Below the pieces are notes generated by a model. That model was given only the letters and a program-made list of their open reading frames with translations, was not told where the DNA came from and did no database searches. A stretch of 64,000 nucleotides of DNA, taken from Oleiagrimonas soli. GTDB lineage: Bacteria; Pseudomonadota; Gammaproteobacteria; Xanthomonadales; Rhodanobacteraceae. How positions within the stretch are numbered: position 1 is the first letter of the stretch; each line of letters opens with the position of its first letter. The stretch spans positions 1,844,823-1,908,822 of the forward strand of contig NZ_KN196470.1 in assembly GCF_000761445.1 (NCBI RefSeq), given 5' to 3'. The position numbers and the translations under genes are program-made. Positions 17,364 through 27,246 of the stretch are shown in pieces.

Positions 17364-18559
17364 GAATCGCCCTCCCCTGTTGCTTCATCGTCTGTGTCAC
17401 CGGCCAACCCCATCAGCTCGAAGATGCTGATCTGGCCGCCCGCCTTCAGGAACAGCTCGTGGTAGAGGCTGGCGGCATCGAGCTGTCCCCAGGCGATCGC
17501 GCGATACAGCAGGTACGGCACCGGACTGTGCGGCTCGACCTGCATCAGGAAATCGGCGATGCCGGCCAGCTCCCGGTACGCCTGCTCGCGGCTTGCGTTC
17601 GTTACGCTGCGCCGCGATGGCGTGGTCGACTCGGTCGGCGCGACGACATGCTCGTCCCCATCCTCATCGGACTCATGGCGTTCGCTGGTCGCCGGCGCTT
17701 GCAGCGGCTCGTGGCGTCGGTTCAATTCGCTTTGCAGCAACGACTGCATGCGTCCCAGCAGCGTATCCATCCGGTGCAGGGTCGGCGCATCGTCCTGCAT
17801 GCGTTCGCGCAGGCACGCTTCCAGCGTCGCGATGGCGTCGCGCGCATGGGCGATCTCGGCATGCCGCGTGCGCAGCAGCGCTACCGGCACGTGCGCCATC
17901 AGCGCCTGCAGTTGCTCCAGCGATGCGGCTTCCTCGGCCTCCTCGGGCAAGGCCCCGTTGGCGGCGCGGATGCGTTCGTGGTGGTGCGCCAGTTCCCACG
18001 CCGACCAGCTCGCCACGTGCTCGTCGAACTGCACCAGCGGGATCAGCGAGAGGGTCGAAAGCAGCTTGTCGTTCACCCAGCGCACGATGTTGGCTCGGGG
18101 TTCGTGGTCGCCGTCCTGCGCCTGCGGATGCAGCCCTTCCCACCAGCGTTCGCACATCGCGTGCATCAACGCGAAGCATGGCGCCAGCGCGGTGAAACCG
18201 CGTTGATGCATCTCGGCTTCCAGCAGCCACGCGGCCAGCCGCAGATCCTTGCTGCGCGTGCACAGCGCGTCGACGATCAGGTGCGACGCACGCGGCCAGT
18301 CGGCCTGTTTCAGTTCGACCGCCCATGGCCCCATCGGCAGCGTCGGATCGTCGCTGCGCCGGGCACCCTCGATGGCGCGCAGCGTGGGCGTGCCGCGCAT
18401 CGTCTGTCCGGTGGGCTGCCCGCCGTCGATCGCGTTCAGCAGACGTCGCGCGTGTTCGCCGAGGTGTCGTGCAAAGTAGTCGACCACGCTCGTCGCTTCC
18501 TGCGAGGACGCGACTTCCGGTGGCGGCGTGGCGGGTTCGGCGTGGGCAAGCTGATTCAT
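17360..18559 (-). CDS. tssA: T6SS baseplate/tail-assembly cap protein TssA
   Basis: A 399-residue TssA (ImpA/VasJ-related). TssA primes baseplate assembly and tail polymerisation at the membrane complex. An ImpA N-terminal domain lies at about 60-165 (MGPWAVELKQADWPRASHLI, a stretch ending in WWEGLHP). A charged, low-complexity middle follows at about 285-310, then a C-terminal domain with SREQAYRELAGIADFLMQVE and PYLLYRAIAWG, typical of the family C-terminus. It lies 25 bp after tssM and overlaps the GNAT gene by 4 bp. The family call is firm. Confidence 0.92.
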   Translation of the reverse strand: MNQLAHAEPATPPPEVASSQEATSVVDYFARHLGEHARRLLNAIDGGQPTGQTMRGTPTLRAIEGARRSDDPTLPMGPWAVELKQADWPRASHLIVDALCTRSKDLRLAAWLLEAEMHQRGFTALAPCFALMHAMCERWWEGLHPQAQDGDHEPRANIVRWVNDKLLSTLSLIPLVQFDEHVASWSAWELAHHHERIRAANGALPEEAEEAASLEQLQALMAHVPVALLRTRHAEIAHARDAIATLEACLRERMQDDAPTLHRMDTLLGRMQSLLQSELNRRHEPLQAPATSERHESDEDGDEHVVAPTESTTPSRRSVTNASREQAYRELAGIADFLMQVEPHSPVPYLLYRAIAWGQLDAASLYHELFLKAGGQISIFELMGLAGDTDDEATGEGDS

Positions 18560-18584
18560 GATGGAGTCCTCGTCGCGTCGGCGC

Positions 18585-21500
18585 TCACCAGAGCACCGGC
18601 GCGTTCTGCGGGAACGCGGGTACGTCGAGCGTGACGGGTTGTTTGGTCTTCGGGTCCTTGGCGCTCAGATCCAGCGTGAGATAGAACGCGGTCGGATCGG
18701 GCGACACGGCGGTCGGCGCGGTTTTCGCATCGCTCTTGGTCAGGGTCGGCACGCTGAAGCGCAGCCACTGACGGTCGGGCAGCGCGCTATCGCCCGTCCC
18801 GGCGCTGGTGCGATGCAGATCCAGCAGGTGCAGCAAGGCCCACGGGCCGCTGGCGCTGAACAGCGCGCGTTCGCCGCTGACCTGCAGGTCGCTCTGACGG
18901 CTGTCCGGCAGCGGCATGAAGCGCGAACCGCTGGCCCATTGCAGCGTGAGCGTCAACGGCTGACCGAAGCTCCATGGCACCTGTGTCGGACCGTTCGGCC
19001 ACACGGCCGCGTTGTCGCCGGCGCCGAGATTCCAGGCAATCAACTGGTCGCTCTGCGGCGATTTTTGCGGCAGCGCGCGGAAGCCGACCGCCAGTTCGAT
19101 GGGTTGCGGCTGGGGCGTGGCCAGCAGGTTGCCGGCGAGGAAGGTTTCCACGGCGTCGAGCTTCTGCACGAAATCGCGCATCTGTTTCGCCTTGTCGCCC
19201 TGGGCCGTCTTCAGCCAGGTTTCCAGCTCCGGCTTCTCGCTGTCGTAGTAGACGAAGAAAGCGCGCACGTTGCTCAGCGACACTTCGTGCGAGCCACTCG
19301 CGCCGAACGGATAGCGCCCGGCGATCTGGCTGTTGAACAGCATCGCAATGCGGTAGTAATGCAGGTCGACGCTGGACTGTCCGTGTCCGGAGCAGGCCAT
19401 GCGTGCGACCTTCAGCATCGCTTCCCGGCGCTGCGAGAACAGGTCGTTGCCGACGGTCGGCGACGTGTAGGCGTCGAGGGTCGCGCTGCAGTTGTCGAAG
19501 GTCATCGGCTGCAGCTGCTTGGTGAAGAAGTCATCGAGCTTGGCGGCCTGCCCCGCCGGATCGGAGAACTGCACCGCGCTGTTGAGCGCGTCGATGGTGT
19601 TGCCCCAGAAGGCGTCGGTCTGGTCGTTCTTGCGCTGGCTGTCGTCGCTGCCGGCGGAGTTCTTCAGCAGGGTCACGAACGGCGCGGCGTAGCCGGCCAG
19701 CACCTGCACCCGCTCGATCTGCCGATTGAGGTAGGACTGCAGCACCGCCGGCGCGCCCAGATCGAACACATGGGCGTCGCCTTCGCTGTCGGACTGCACG
19801 GCCGGATCGTACAACTGGCTGGCGACGGCAAGACCGGAAACGTCGGCCAGACGATCCGATGCGTAGTTGCGCATGCACTGCCCCACACGATCGGCCAGCG
19901 GCGACAGTTGCAGCTGCCGCAACTGCTGCTGCGATTGCAGGATCGGACCGACGGCGGCCGACAACTGGCTGCTCTCGCTCGCCAGTTGGCGGTCGAGTTG
20001 CGAGGTGGCGTCCAGCCCCGGCACCGTATCCGCATCCGTCGCGCCGAGCTGGTTCTGGGCGATGTCGCGTTCGACTACCGCCGACAGCTGCGCCAGGGCA
20101 AGACGCTGGTACAGCGGCTCGTTGTCCACCCCGCCCTTCAGCGGACTCGGCGGCTGCGCGGCGATGAAGTTCTGGTAATCGCGCAACTGCGTCAGGACCT
20201 CGGTGAACGTGCCCGACTTCCAGCCGCTGACCGAGCCGTTGCAGCTGAACGGCTGTAGACGCTCGACCTGGGCGAAGGCCAGCGAAGCCAGGGTCTTCAG
20301 TCCCGATGCCTCGCGCCCGAAGCCCGGACTGACGCCCTGCAGCTGATCGGTCGACTTGTTGACCACGAACAGCGACCCGTACGGCGTCAGCTGCGCCTGC
20401 CGCAGCGTGTCCACGGCCGGCTGATAGCACGAGGGCGTATCCAGATAGCCCAACGCATCGCGCAGGGAATCGTTGTAATGATGCACGCCGATCAAAGCCT
20501 CGATGCCCGGCGCGATGGCGCGACGCGTGCGCTCACAGGGATTGTCGTAGGTCGTCGAGGTCAGCCAGGAGCTGTTGATCCAGTCCAGCCAGCTGTTGAA
20601 GGCGCGCAGCGGGCGCAGGATCGGCGCGCGGGTGGCCTGCAGATCGCGCAGCAGCCGCGGCCCAGATGCGACTTCCTTGAGCAGGTCGTTGCGCACCTGG
20701 CGCACCATGCCATCGATGCGCTTGGTGTAACCCTCGCGCTGCAGCGCGGAAATCTGCGGCGCGCCGTCGTAGGTGGTTTCGGCGAGCGCCGTGGTCAGCG
20801 CGCTCTGCGTGCGCATCGCCACGTCGGGCAAGGGCTTGCCGTAGACATACAGGGCCAGATCGGCCAGCTCCTGCAGTTCCGCCTTGCGCTCACTGCGTAG
20901 TCCGGGTTCGGACAGCCGCGCGAGCCGGTCGAGGTTGGTCTCCAATGCCGACAGCTCGTTGAGCGTTTGCGTCAACTGACTGCGCTCGGCATCGAAATCG
21001 CGTCCCGGGGCGCTCTCGCCGGCCGGCGTGGTCAGCGTGGCCCGCGACAGTTCATCTATACGCAGACTCAACTGGCAGGCCAGCGCGGGAAACACCACCG
21101 TGCCGAGCGTCTTCGAGGACACTTCGTGCGCGACGCCGTCGCTGACCCGGTCGTCGAACCACGACAACGGAATGGCGACGCGGCCGATGTGAGTGTCCAG
21201 ATGCGCGACCTGCGCAATCAGGGCGTAGACGTGATCGCGATCCAGGCATCCCTGATGCTGCGCTTTGGCACTCAGATGGATGTCCGCGAGCGCGCTGCGC
21301 AAGGACTGCGTCTGCGCATCGAGTCGCCATGCGGACCACGGCAGGGCCACAGCCAGCAGCAGCGCTGCCGCGGTCATGCCGATCTGGATGCGGCGGATCA
21401 GGCGATTGCGCGCGAACAGACCGCGCTGGGTGCGCTGGGCCAGTCGGCGCTCGGCGAAGATCTTGTCGCGCAGCAGGCTCTCGATGAACGACACATCGCG

Positions 21501-22529
21501 ACGCGGCGCGTCGGACGGCGTGTCGACCGCATCGACGGCACCGGTGAAGTAGATGCCGCGACAGAACGCACGCGTCTCGAAACTGTTGGGCTTGAAGACC
21601 ACGCCGAGATAACGCTGCAGCGCCGACTGCAGCGCATTCATGGCGCGCGGGAACAGGAAGAAGTCGTCGACGTCGTCGATATGGTCGTGACTGGCCGCCG
21701 CGTCCAGCACCAGCTCGCGCAAACCGCGCGTGAGCTTGTTGAAGGCATCCTCGACCCAGGCGTCGGGCGTGCCGTTGTCATCGATGGTCGGACTGGACCA
21801 GCCGATCATTTCCGAGCGCAGGCTCGTCGACTGCGCCTTCCAGAAGGCATCGAAACCGTGGATGGCATCGCATTGACTGACGACCACATAGACCGGCAAT
21901 GCGAAGGCAAACGTCTCCTGGACTTCGTGGATGCGCTGGAACGCCTGCGCGGCCTCCGCATGCAGCGCGGTATCGTCGGCATGCAGCAGACGCTCGGCCG
22001 AGACCACCCAGACGATGCCGTCCAGTGCACGATCGGGACGCAGGCTGTCGATGTCGTCGAGCAAGGCACGCCAGCGTGCGTCGACCTCCACCTGCCCCGG
22101 CGGCGCGCTGACTCCGGTCTCCGGATCGAGCAGCATGCCCTGATCGAGGAAATACCAGTGTGCGTAACGCGTGCCGGCCTTCAGATAGGCCTCGTGGCGG
22201 GCATCGCCGCGCGTATTCCTGCGCAGCAGCGCATCCGGAATCGAGGCCACGAGGCTGCTCTTGCCGTGCCCGGGGAACCCCATCAGCAGCAGCCAGGGAC
22301 TGCGATAGCGCCAGTCATGGCGAGCCAATACATAGCGCACGGCGCGCTCGATCACCGCGTAGCGGCGGCGCAGCGCGTCGATCAGTCCATGCAGACTCCA
22401 GCGCGAGGGCTTCTTGTTCGCGGGCTTCTTCGGCGCAGCCTTGCTGCGACGCGCGCGCCACATCAGCACCACGATCAGCAGCAGTGCGACCAGCGCCACG
22501 ACGATGCTGATGGTGAACAGCGCGCTCAC
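18585..22529 (-). CDS. tssM: T6SS membrane-complex protein TssM (IcmF family)
   Basis: A 1314-residue inner-membrane IcmF-family protein that joins TssL and TssJ to form the trans-envelope channel. A GTG start at 22529 is chosen because it overlaps the tssL stop (GTGA); upstream in-frame residues are merely the tssL region in another frame. A membrane helix spans about 3-24. A cytoplasmic NTPase-like domain follows with Walker A GFPGHGKS (84-91). A second helix lies at about 385-405 (IGMTAAALLLAVALPW), and a long periplasmic region ends in the IcmF C-terminal beta domain. The length is within the upper normal range. Only one helix precedes the NTPase domain as far as I can see. Confidence 0.96.
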   Translation of the reverse strand: MSALFTISIVVALVALLLIVVLMWRARRSKAAPKKPANKKPSRWSLHGLIDALRRRYAVIERAVRYVLARHDWRYRSPWLLLMGFPGHGKSSLVASIPDALLRRNTRGDARHEAYLKAGTRYAHWYFLDQGMLLDPETGVSAPPGQVEVDARWRALLDDIDSLRPDRALDGIVWVVSAERLLHADDTALHAEAAQAFQRIHEVQETFAFALPVYVVVSQCDAIHGFDAFWKAQSTSLRSEMIGWSSPTIDDNGTPDAWVEDAFNKLTRGLRELVLDAAASHDHIDDVDDFFLFPRAMNALQSALQRYLGVVFKPNSFETRAFCRGIYFTGAVDAVDTPSDAPRRDVSFIESLLRDKIFAERRLAQRTQRGLFARNRLIRRIQIGMTAAALLLAVALPWSAWRLDAQTQSLRSALADIHLSAKAQHQGCLDRDHVYALIAQVAHLDTHIGRVAIPLSWFDDRVSDGVAHEVSSKTLGTVVFPALACQLSLRIDELSRATLTTPAGESAPGRDFDAERSQLTQTLNELSALETNLDRLARLSEPGLRSERKAELQELADLALYVYGKPLPDVAMRTQSALTTALAETTYDGAPQISALQREGYTKRIDGMVRQVRNDLLKEVASGPRLLRDLQATRAPILRPLRAFNSWLDWINSSWLTSTTYDNPCERTRRAIAPGIEALIGVHHYNDSLRDALGYLDTPSCYQPAVDTLRQAQLTPYGSLFVVNKSTDQLQGVSPGFGREASGLKTLASLAFAQVERLQPFSCNGSVSGWKSGTFTEVLTQLRDYQNFIAAQPPSPLKGGVDNEPLYQRLALAQLSAVVERDIAQNQLGATDADTVPGLDATSQLDRQLASESSQLSAAVGPILQSQQQLRQLQLSPLADRVGQCMRNYASDRLADVSGLAVASQLYDPAVQSDSEGDAHVFDLGAPAVLQSYLNRQIERVQVLAGYAAPFVTLLKNSAGSDDSQRKNDQTDAFWGNTIDALNSAVQFSDPAGQAAKLDDFFTKQLQPMTFDNCSATLDAYTSPTVGNDLFSQRREAMLKVARMACSGHGQSSVDLHYYRIAMLFNSQIAGRYPFGASGSHEVSLSNVRAFFVYYDSEKPELETWLKTAQGDKAKQMRDFVQKLDAVETFLAGNLLATPQPQPIELAVGFRALPQKSPQSDQLIAWNLGAGDNAAVWPNGPTQVPWSFGQPLTLTLQWASGSRFMPLPDSRQSDLQVSGERALFSASGPWALLHLLDLHRTSAGTGDSALPDRQWLRFSVPTLTKSDAKTAPTAVSPDPTAFYLTLDLSAKDPKTKQPVTLDVPAFPQNAPVLW

Positions 22530-23311
22530 GAGGCACCGCCCAGCGAGTACACCAGCGACCAGGTCAGGGTGATCCAGAGCGCCGACGACAGCAGCAGATA
22601 GCCCACGGTCACGTAGGTCGCCGCGCGCAGCCAAGGCGACAGCGCCGGACGCACCTGCGCGCTCGACTCATCGACCTGCACGGCATAGTCGTAGGCTTGC
22701 GGAAACGCATGCTCGCGCGCCTTGCCGATGTCGCCGAGGCGAGCCAGCTTGTGCAGGCGGCTGCGGTAGGCGCGCAGGATGCTGTTGCTCTCCGGTCCGC
22801 GGTACATGCCCTTGAAGCCGAGCTGCAGCGCAAGCAGGAACACGGCCGCCAGATTCGCCTCCAGCACGCTGGGCGCGCGACATTCCACCAGCGCCTTGGC
22901 CAGCACGAAGAACTGGCGACCGGCAACCCGGCTGCGCGCGATCGAATGTTCGATCAGGTGCTCGACCCAGTGCGCGGTCCAGTCGTTGCTGTCTGGGCGG
23001 GACAATTCAAAGATGATGACCTCGTCCGCCAGCGCCGCCATCACGTATCGAGTACGCCGATAAGCGTCCATCTCGGCACCGGTGGCCATGCCGCGCACGA
23101 TGTGCATCTGTGCGTCCATGACCGCCAGCAGACGCGCGGCGACACGTTCGGCCATGGCGTGTGGATCGATCTCGGCATGCGGTCGATCCGGTTCGAGCAG
23201 GCGCGTCAGTTCCTGACTGCGTGCAGCCTGCTTGATCCGCGCGAGCTCCTCGTAGAAGGCCGAGAAATGCTCGAGCAGGAAATTCCGGTCGGGGCGCGTC
23301 GTCGCGATCAA
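22526..23311 (-). CDS. tssL: T6SS membrane-complex protein TssL (DotU family)
   Basis: A 261-residue DotU/TssL protein. The N-terminal cytoplasmic helical bundle contains the family segments YVMAALADEVIIF and LAAVFLLALQLGFKGMYRG. A single C-terminal membrane anchor lies at about 228-255 (TVGYLLLSSALWITLTW). It has no peptidoglycan-binding extension, so this is the short form; anchoring to the cell wall would need another protein. The start codon directly follows the tssK stop, and the stop overlaps the tssM GTG. Confidence 0.96.
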   Translation of the reverse strand: MIATTRPDRNFLLEHFSAFYEELARIKQAARSQELTRLLEPDRPHAEIDPHAMAERVAARLLAVMDAQMHIVRGMATGAEMDAYRRTRYVMAALADEVIIFELSRPDSNDWTAHWVEHLIEHSIARSRVAGRQFFVLAKALVECRAPSVLEANLAAVFLLALQLGFKGMYRGPESNSILRAYRSRLHKLARLGDIGKAREHAFPQAYDYAVQVDESSAQVRPALSPWLRAATYVTVGYLLLSSALWITLTWSLVYSLGGAS

Positions 23312-24730
23312 TCAGCCGCCTCCACCCGTGGTTGCAGCGGGCGCGCCGTCGCGCACGCGCGGCAGATACAGCAGGATCGAAGCCGGCACTTCGTCGCCCG
23401 GCTCGCCGAGGATGACGAGTTCGTCGTTGTCCACGATCAGGCGGCGGACCTGGCCGCCGTCCAGTTCGATGTTGGCGTTGCTGACCTGGAACACGAACGC
23501 GCCCGGCCGCAGGTTCAACGAGGCCACGCGGGTGGCGTCCGCCTCGCGCACGCCGGCGCCCGGGAAGCGCCGGCGCAGCAGGGTCTGCAGCATCTCGTGC
23601 GCGGCGATGCGCGCGTTGCGCAGCCAGTGGCCCAGCGTGGGTCCGCTCTGCCCTGCCCGCGGACGCAGTTCGATATACAGCGTGTCGGTGTGCGTGCCGG
23701 CCGGCAGACGGCAGCGGAAACCGGAACGTCCGACCGGCTCGAATTCGAGAATCCGGTAGTCGGCATTGAGCTGATCGATCTGCTTGGTGATGTAACCGAT
23801 CGCCTGCTGGAACTGAGGCATGCAGTTTTCGTGCTCGTAGCCCGCCAGCGCGGGCGGCTGCGGCGCCGACGGCGTAGCGGCGACGAAGCCGAGCAGCTGC
23901 GCCAGCGCCACGTACAGATCGCACGGATGGGCCACGCCGGATTTGAGCACGACGTCGAACGCCGGCAGCGCCATCGCCAGGCAGCGCGCCGCATACACCT
24001 GCGCGACGCTGTCCTCGGCATACCCCGGCTGTTCGCCGATGCGCACCCCAAGCAGTTCGCGATACTTTGCCCACAGCCTCGCCGACAGGTTCTCCAACTG
24101 GCTGCGCAGCGAGTTGTCACCCTGGAAGTCGGAAGCGTCCACCTGCAGCATCGGCGGATGGAAGTCGGTCAAATGCACGCCGCGCGAATCGCCGCGCAGA
24201 CGCAGCAGCGGAAACGAGCAATAGCTCTTGGGTACGTTGTCGCCGGCGAAGAGGCTGAGACACGGGCGCAGGCGATCGACGTTGATCTCGTCCTGCACGT
24301 TGCTCTCGTCCGCCTCCAGCGCACCGGGTTCGGTGGTGTAGCGGCGCATGTCGCCGATGTCGCTAGCCGCGCCGCGTCCGCGTACCGGAATGCGCAGATG
24401 CACGGTGACCTCGGGCGTGACGGTCCAGTCGTGCTTGGACAGGTCCAGCGCCAGCGGCTGCGATCCGTAGTGCCCCGGATAATCCACCAGCAAGCCGTCG
24501 CCCATGATCGCGCGCAGGCGCTCGATCGCCACCCGCCCCTTGACCAGCTCGGTGATGTCCAGCTTGAGCGTCTGGATGCCCCAGAAGTTGGGCTGGATCG
24601 CGGCCATGCGCTGACGCAGCGTGGCGTGCCAGTAGATGTCGTTCTGCTGGAAATGCTGCGGCGAAAGCAGCATGCCCTCGGTCCAGGACACGGCCTCGGG
24701 CAGCAGGATGGATGGATCGACGACAGGCAT
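23312..24730 (-). CDS. tssK: T6SS baseplate protein TssK
   Basis: A 472-residue TssK, the trimeric baseplate component that connects the TssFG wedge to TssL/TssM. The N-terminal signature WTEGMLLSPQHFQQND (about 16-31) is diagnostic; it shares ancestry with phage receptor-binding-protein shoulders. A helical middle (about 200-310) and a C-terminal head domain that binds the membrane complex follow. The gene ends immediately before tssL and starts 9 bp after tssJ, so the membrane and baseplate genes are tightly coupled. Confidence 0.96.
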   Translation of the reverse strand: MPVVDPSILLPEAVSWTEGMLLSPQHFQQNDIYWHATLRQRMAAIQPNFWGIQTLKLDITELVKGRVAIERLRAIMGDGLLVDYPGHYGSQPLALDLSKHDWTVTPEVTVHLRIPVRGRGAASDIGDMRRYTTEPGALEADESNVQDEINVDRLRPCLSLFAGDNVPKSYCSFPLLRLRGDSRGVHLTDFHPPMLQVDASDFQGDNSLRSQLENLSARLWAKYRELLGVRIGEQPGYAEDSVAQVYAARCLAMALPAFDVVLKSGVAHPCDLYVALAQLLGFVAATPSAPQPPALAGYEHENCMPQFQQAIGYITKQIDQLNADYRILEFEPVGRSGFRCRLPAGTHTDTLYIELRPRAGQSGPTLGHWLRNARIAAHEMLQTLLRRRFPGAGVREADATRVASLNLRPGAFVFQVSNANIELDGGQVRRLIVDNDELVILGEPGDEVPASILLYLPRVRDGAPAATTGGGG

Positions 24731-24739
24731 GACGCTACC

Positions 24740-25213
24740 TCAGGGTTCGCTAACGTGGACGGCCGACGTTTCCAGCCAGATCGTGGGGTGCTTGAAGCCG
24801 GTCAGGTCGACGCGGCCTTGCCCCGATGGACTCAGGTAGCCGGCGAAGCCATAGACGGCGATGGCCTTGCCGTGTCGCTTGGGCAGCTTGACCGGATCGA
24901 CCACCGACGCCGGCGTGACCTGCAGCGAGACGATGTCGGCCGAGGTGCCCAGACCGTTCACCAGGTTGCCCTTCTTGCCGAACCACTCCGGCGCAGTCTT
25001 GGGCAGCAGGCCGGCGGCGGTCTTGTCGTAGACGAACACCAGATCCAGCGCGGTGGCCGAATCGGCGTTGGCGTCCGGCACCGCGACCACGCGAAGGTCC
25101 TTCACGTCCGTGGTCTTGTCGCCCCACGGCACCAGCTTGGACAAGACGCTGCAGCCCGATACGAGCAGCGACGCGAGCAACGCGAACAGCACGATGGCGT
25201 GACGGCGGCGCAT
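24740..25213 (-). CDS. tssJ: T6SS outer-membrane lipoprotein TssJ
   Basis: A 157-residue lipoprotein of the T6SS membrane complex. The ATG at 25213 gives a proper type II signal peptide (MRRRHAIVLFALLASLLVSGC, lipidated at C21). In-frame residues further upstream are the DUF4150 gene in another frame. The mature part has the transthyretin-like TssJ pattern (LDLVFVYD, VNGLGTSADIV near the middle). The start codon overlaps the stop of the PAAR-like gene by one base. TssJ anchors TssM to the outer membrane. Confidence 0.93.
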   Translation of the reverse strand: MRRRHAIVLFALLASLLVSGCSVLSKLVPWGDKTTDVKDLRVVAVPDANADSATALDLVFVYDKTAAGLLPKTAPEWFGKKGNLVNGLGTSADIVSLQVTPASVVDPVKLPKRHGKAIAVYGFAGYLSPSGQGRVDLTGFKHPTIWLETSAVHVSEP

Positions 25214-25611
25214 CAGCTGAACACCAGTACGGTGATTTGCGCCGGCGTCAGCGACGTGCCCTCGGCGTTCGGAAGCATGCCGTTCTGACCGGTCAGATCG
25301 AAAAGATGCGTGCACGGGACCCCTCCCACATACACCGTGAAACTGCCCAGCAGCGTGCGCGCAGGGCCCATGAACATGACCGATTCGAGGCCGCCCTCGA
25401 CGCCCGCCTCATCGCCCTGCGTCATGCTGCTGATGGTGATCAGGTTCTCGCCCAGCCCGCCGCCGATGATGACCTCGAACTGCACCGGGATATCCATCAG
25501 CGAGATGGAGATGTTCGGGAACGGCGTCGGCACGGGCACGCCCGACACCGGCACGTTGCATACGTCCGGAAAAGCCAGGCTCAGCACGCCGAGGTTGGTG
25601 TTCGCGAACAT
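25213..25611 (-). CDS. DUF4150 PAAR-like spike-tip protein
   Basis: A 132-residue DUF4150 (PAAR-like) protein. It begins MFANTNLGVLSLAFPDVC, followed by PTPFPNISISL, both typical of the family. Such proteins are expected to sit as a conical tip on the VgrG trimer in place of a classical PAAR protein. Here the domain stands alone with no C-terminal toxin fused. It lies in a cassette with DUF3540, pentapeptide and DUF2169 proteins between vgrG and tssJ, known from other T6SS loci as tip-loading genes. Confidence 0.9.
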   Translation of the reverse strand: MFANTNLGVLSLAFPDVCNVPVSGVPVPTPFPNISISLMDIPVQFEVIIGGGLGENLITISSMTQGDEAGVEGGLESVMFMGPARTLLGSFTVYVGGVPCTHLFDLTGQNGMLPNAEGTSLTPAQITVLVFS

Positions 25612-25621
25612 CGCTCCTCCT

Positions 25622-26179
25622 TCAGCCCAGACTGACGCGCTCGGCGTCGATCTTGGCGTCCTGGCGCGCGGTGACCAGCGCCTGTTCGCTGTCGATACGC
25701 AGCAGCTGACGCGCGCTGACCAGGAAATGTTCGACCTGGCCGACGTAGTGATAAGCCGTCTGCACCAGCGATTCGGCGGCGCTGGTGAACACGTTGCGCG
25801 CGTTCAGCGACAGCGAACCGCGTGCCGCGGTGATGTCGACGCCATCGGCGGCGCGCATGGAAATGGTCTGCTCGGCGCTCACGTCCACGTCCGGCTGACG
25901 GATCGTCAGACGCTGCGCGCCGGGCACGGTCATCACCACCTGCTCGCGTTCAACGCGGTCGAGTACGTGCAGCACGTGGTAGCGGCCTTCGGCCGTGCGC
26001 ACCAGCAGCACCTCGTCGCCGGCCTGCGGCGTGATCAGGCAGGACACGGCCTGACGGGCGCTGCGACCGTCCTGCATCAGCCAGAGTCCATCGTCGAGGC
26101 TGGAGTGGATCACGGCCTCGGACCATTCCGGTGCGTGCTGCTGCACGCGGGTGAAGCGGCGTCGTTGAGTAGCGAACAT
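25622..26179 (-). CDS. DUF3540 protein of the T6SS tip cassette
   Basis: A 185-residue DUF3540 protein from the ATG at 26179; the long frame upstream is a shadow of the pentapeptide gene. It has a beta-rich N-terminal half (LITPQAGDEVLLVRTAEGRY) and a repetitive second half with RQPDVDVSAEQTISMRAADG-type strands, like the shaft of VgrG/gp5 needle proteins. It is probably a structural or adaptor component at the spike. Its start overlaps the stop of the pentapeptide gene by one base and it is 10 bp from the DUF4150 gene. Confidence 0.82.
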   Translation of the reverse strand: MFATQRRRFTRVQQHAPEWSEAVIHSSLDDGLWLMQDGRSARQAVSCLITPQAGDEVLLVRTAEGRYHVLHVLDRVEREQVVMTVPGAQRLTIRQPDVDVSAEQTISMRAADGVDITAARGSLSLNARNVFTSAAESLVQTAYHYVGQVEHFLVSARQLLRIDSEQALVTARQDAKIDAERVSLG

Positions 26180-27246
26180 CAGTGCATCTCCAGGGAAAGG
26201 GAACGGGATTCGGCGGCGAGACGCTCGGACGAGGTGCCGCGCAGGCCCGCGCAATCGGCCTGCTCGAAAGTGGCCTGCGCGAAGCGCGCGTCGTGCAGGT
26301 TGCCGTGACGGAAGCGGCTGTGATCGAAATCGATGCGGCTGCCGCGGGCATGCTCGAAACGCGCGTAGTCGAGCTGGGCGGCCGCGAAGCTGACGTCGTG
26401 CAGTTGGCTGTGGTCCCAGTTGCTGGAGGACAGCACGGCGCGGTCGAGCCGCACGTCGTCGAGACGCGCGCCCTGCAGCACGGCGTTGGTCGCACGCAGG
26501 TCGTGTGCGTCGACGTCCTTCAGCACCGCTTCCAGCAGCAGCGCGCGGCTGAGGTCGGCGCCATCGAGATTCGACTGCCGCACGTGCGCCTGACGCAGAT
26601 TGGACTCGCGAAGCACCGTGCCGCGCAGGTCGCAGCCGACGAAGGACGCCTGTTCCAACAGGCAGCGTTCGAGCGTGACGGAACGCAGATCCTTGCCGTC
26701 GAAGCGCGCCTGCTTGAGCACGCTGGTATGCGCCTGCAGGCCGACGATATCGAGACTGCGGAAATCGACGTCGGGCAGCACCGACTGATCGAGCACGGTG
26801 TTGCGCAGGACCGCGTGATCCATCCGCCCTTCGGCGAACACGCTGCGATGCAGGATGGCGGACGTCCACTGGCTGGCACGGACATCGCAGCGCGTCGCCA
26901 CGCTGATCGACCACTGTGCCTGGGTCCATGCGCTCGTCTGCAGGTCGCATTCGGTGAAGGCCGATTGCGCCACCTGGCTGCCGGTCCAGGAGCTGCGCGC
27001 GAGCCGGGTCTTGGTGAGACTGCAACCGTCCAGCGTCGCGCCGTCGAAACAAGCGCCCTGCAGATCGCAATCGATGAAGGTCACGCGCTTCAGCGTCGCG
27101 CCGTCGAGGCGCGCGTTGTTCCAGCGCACCTTGCTCAGCACCAGCCCCTCGATGGTCCGACCGCGACCGTCGAGGTCGCCGAGGTCGACGTCGTGCAGCG
27201 GCTTGCCCAGCCGCTGCAGACGGGCGATATCGTTCCAGTCGGTCAT
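26179..27246 (-). CDS. Pentapeptide-repeat protein of the T6SS tip cassette
   Basis: A 355-residue protein almost wholly built of pentapeptide repeats (A-[DNR]-L/F-x-x: DLQGACFDGA, ADLSRALLLEA, DLRGTVLRES), which fold as a right-handed quadrilateral beta-helix. A short non-repeat N-terminus (MTDWNDIARLQRLGKPLHDV) precedes them. It overlaps the upstream DUF2169 gene by 4 bp (ATGA). Pentapeptide partners of DUF2169 proteins occur beside vgrG in T6SS loci and are thought to help load tip cargo. Its exact role is not proven. Confidence 0.88.
   Translation of the reverse strand: MTDWNDIARLQRLGKPLHDVDLGDLDGRGRTIEGLVLSKVRWNNARLDGATLKRVTFIDCDLQGACFDGATLDGCSLTKTRLARSSWTGSQVAQSAFTECDLQTSAWTQAQWSISVATRCDVRASQWTSAILHRSVFAEGRMDHAVLRNTVLDQSVLPDVDFRSLDIVGLQAHTSVLKQARFDGKDLRSVTLERCLLEQASFVGCDLRGTVLRESNLRQAHVRQSNLDGADLSRALLLEAVLKDVDAHDLRATNAVLQGARLDDVRLDRAVLSSSNWDHSQLHDVSFAAAQLDYARFEHARGSRIDFDHSRFRHGNLHDARFAQATFEQADCAGLRGTSSERLAAESRSLSLEMH

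Noticed and set aside
22697-25288. Long plus-strand open frame of 863 codons opposite tssJ/tssK/tssL
   Set aside because: It is antisense to three firmly identified T6SS genes and has the Arg/His/Gln/Asp-rich composition of a high-GC shadow frame, with no domain.
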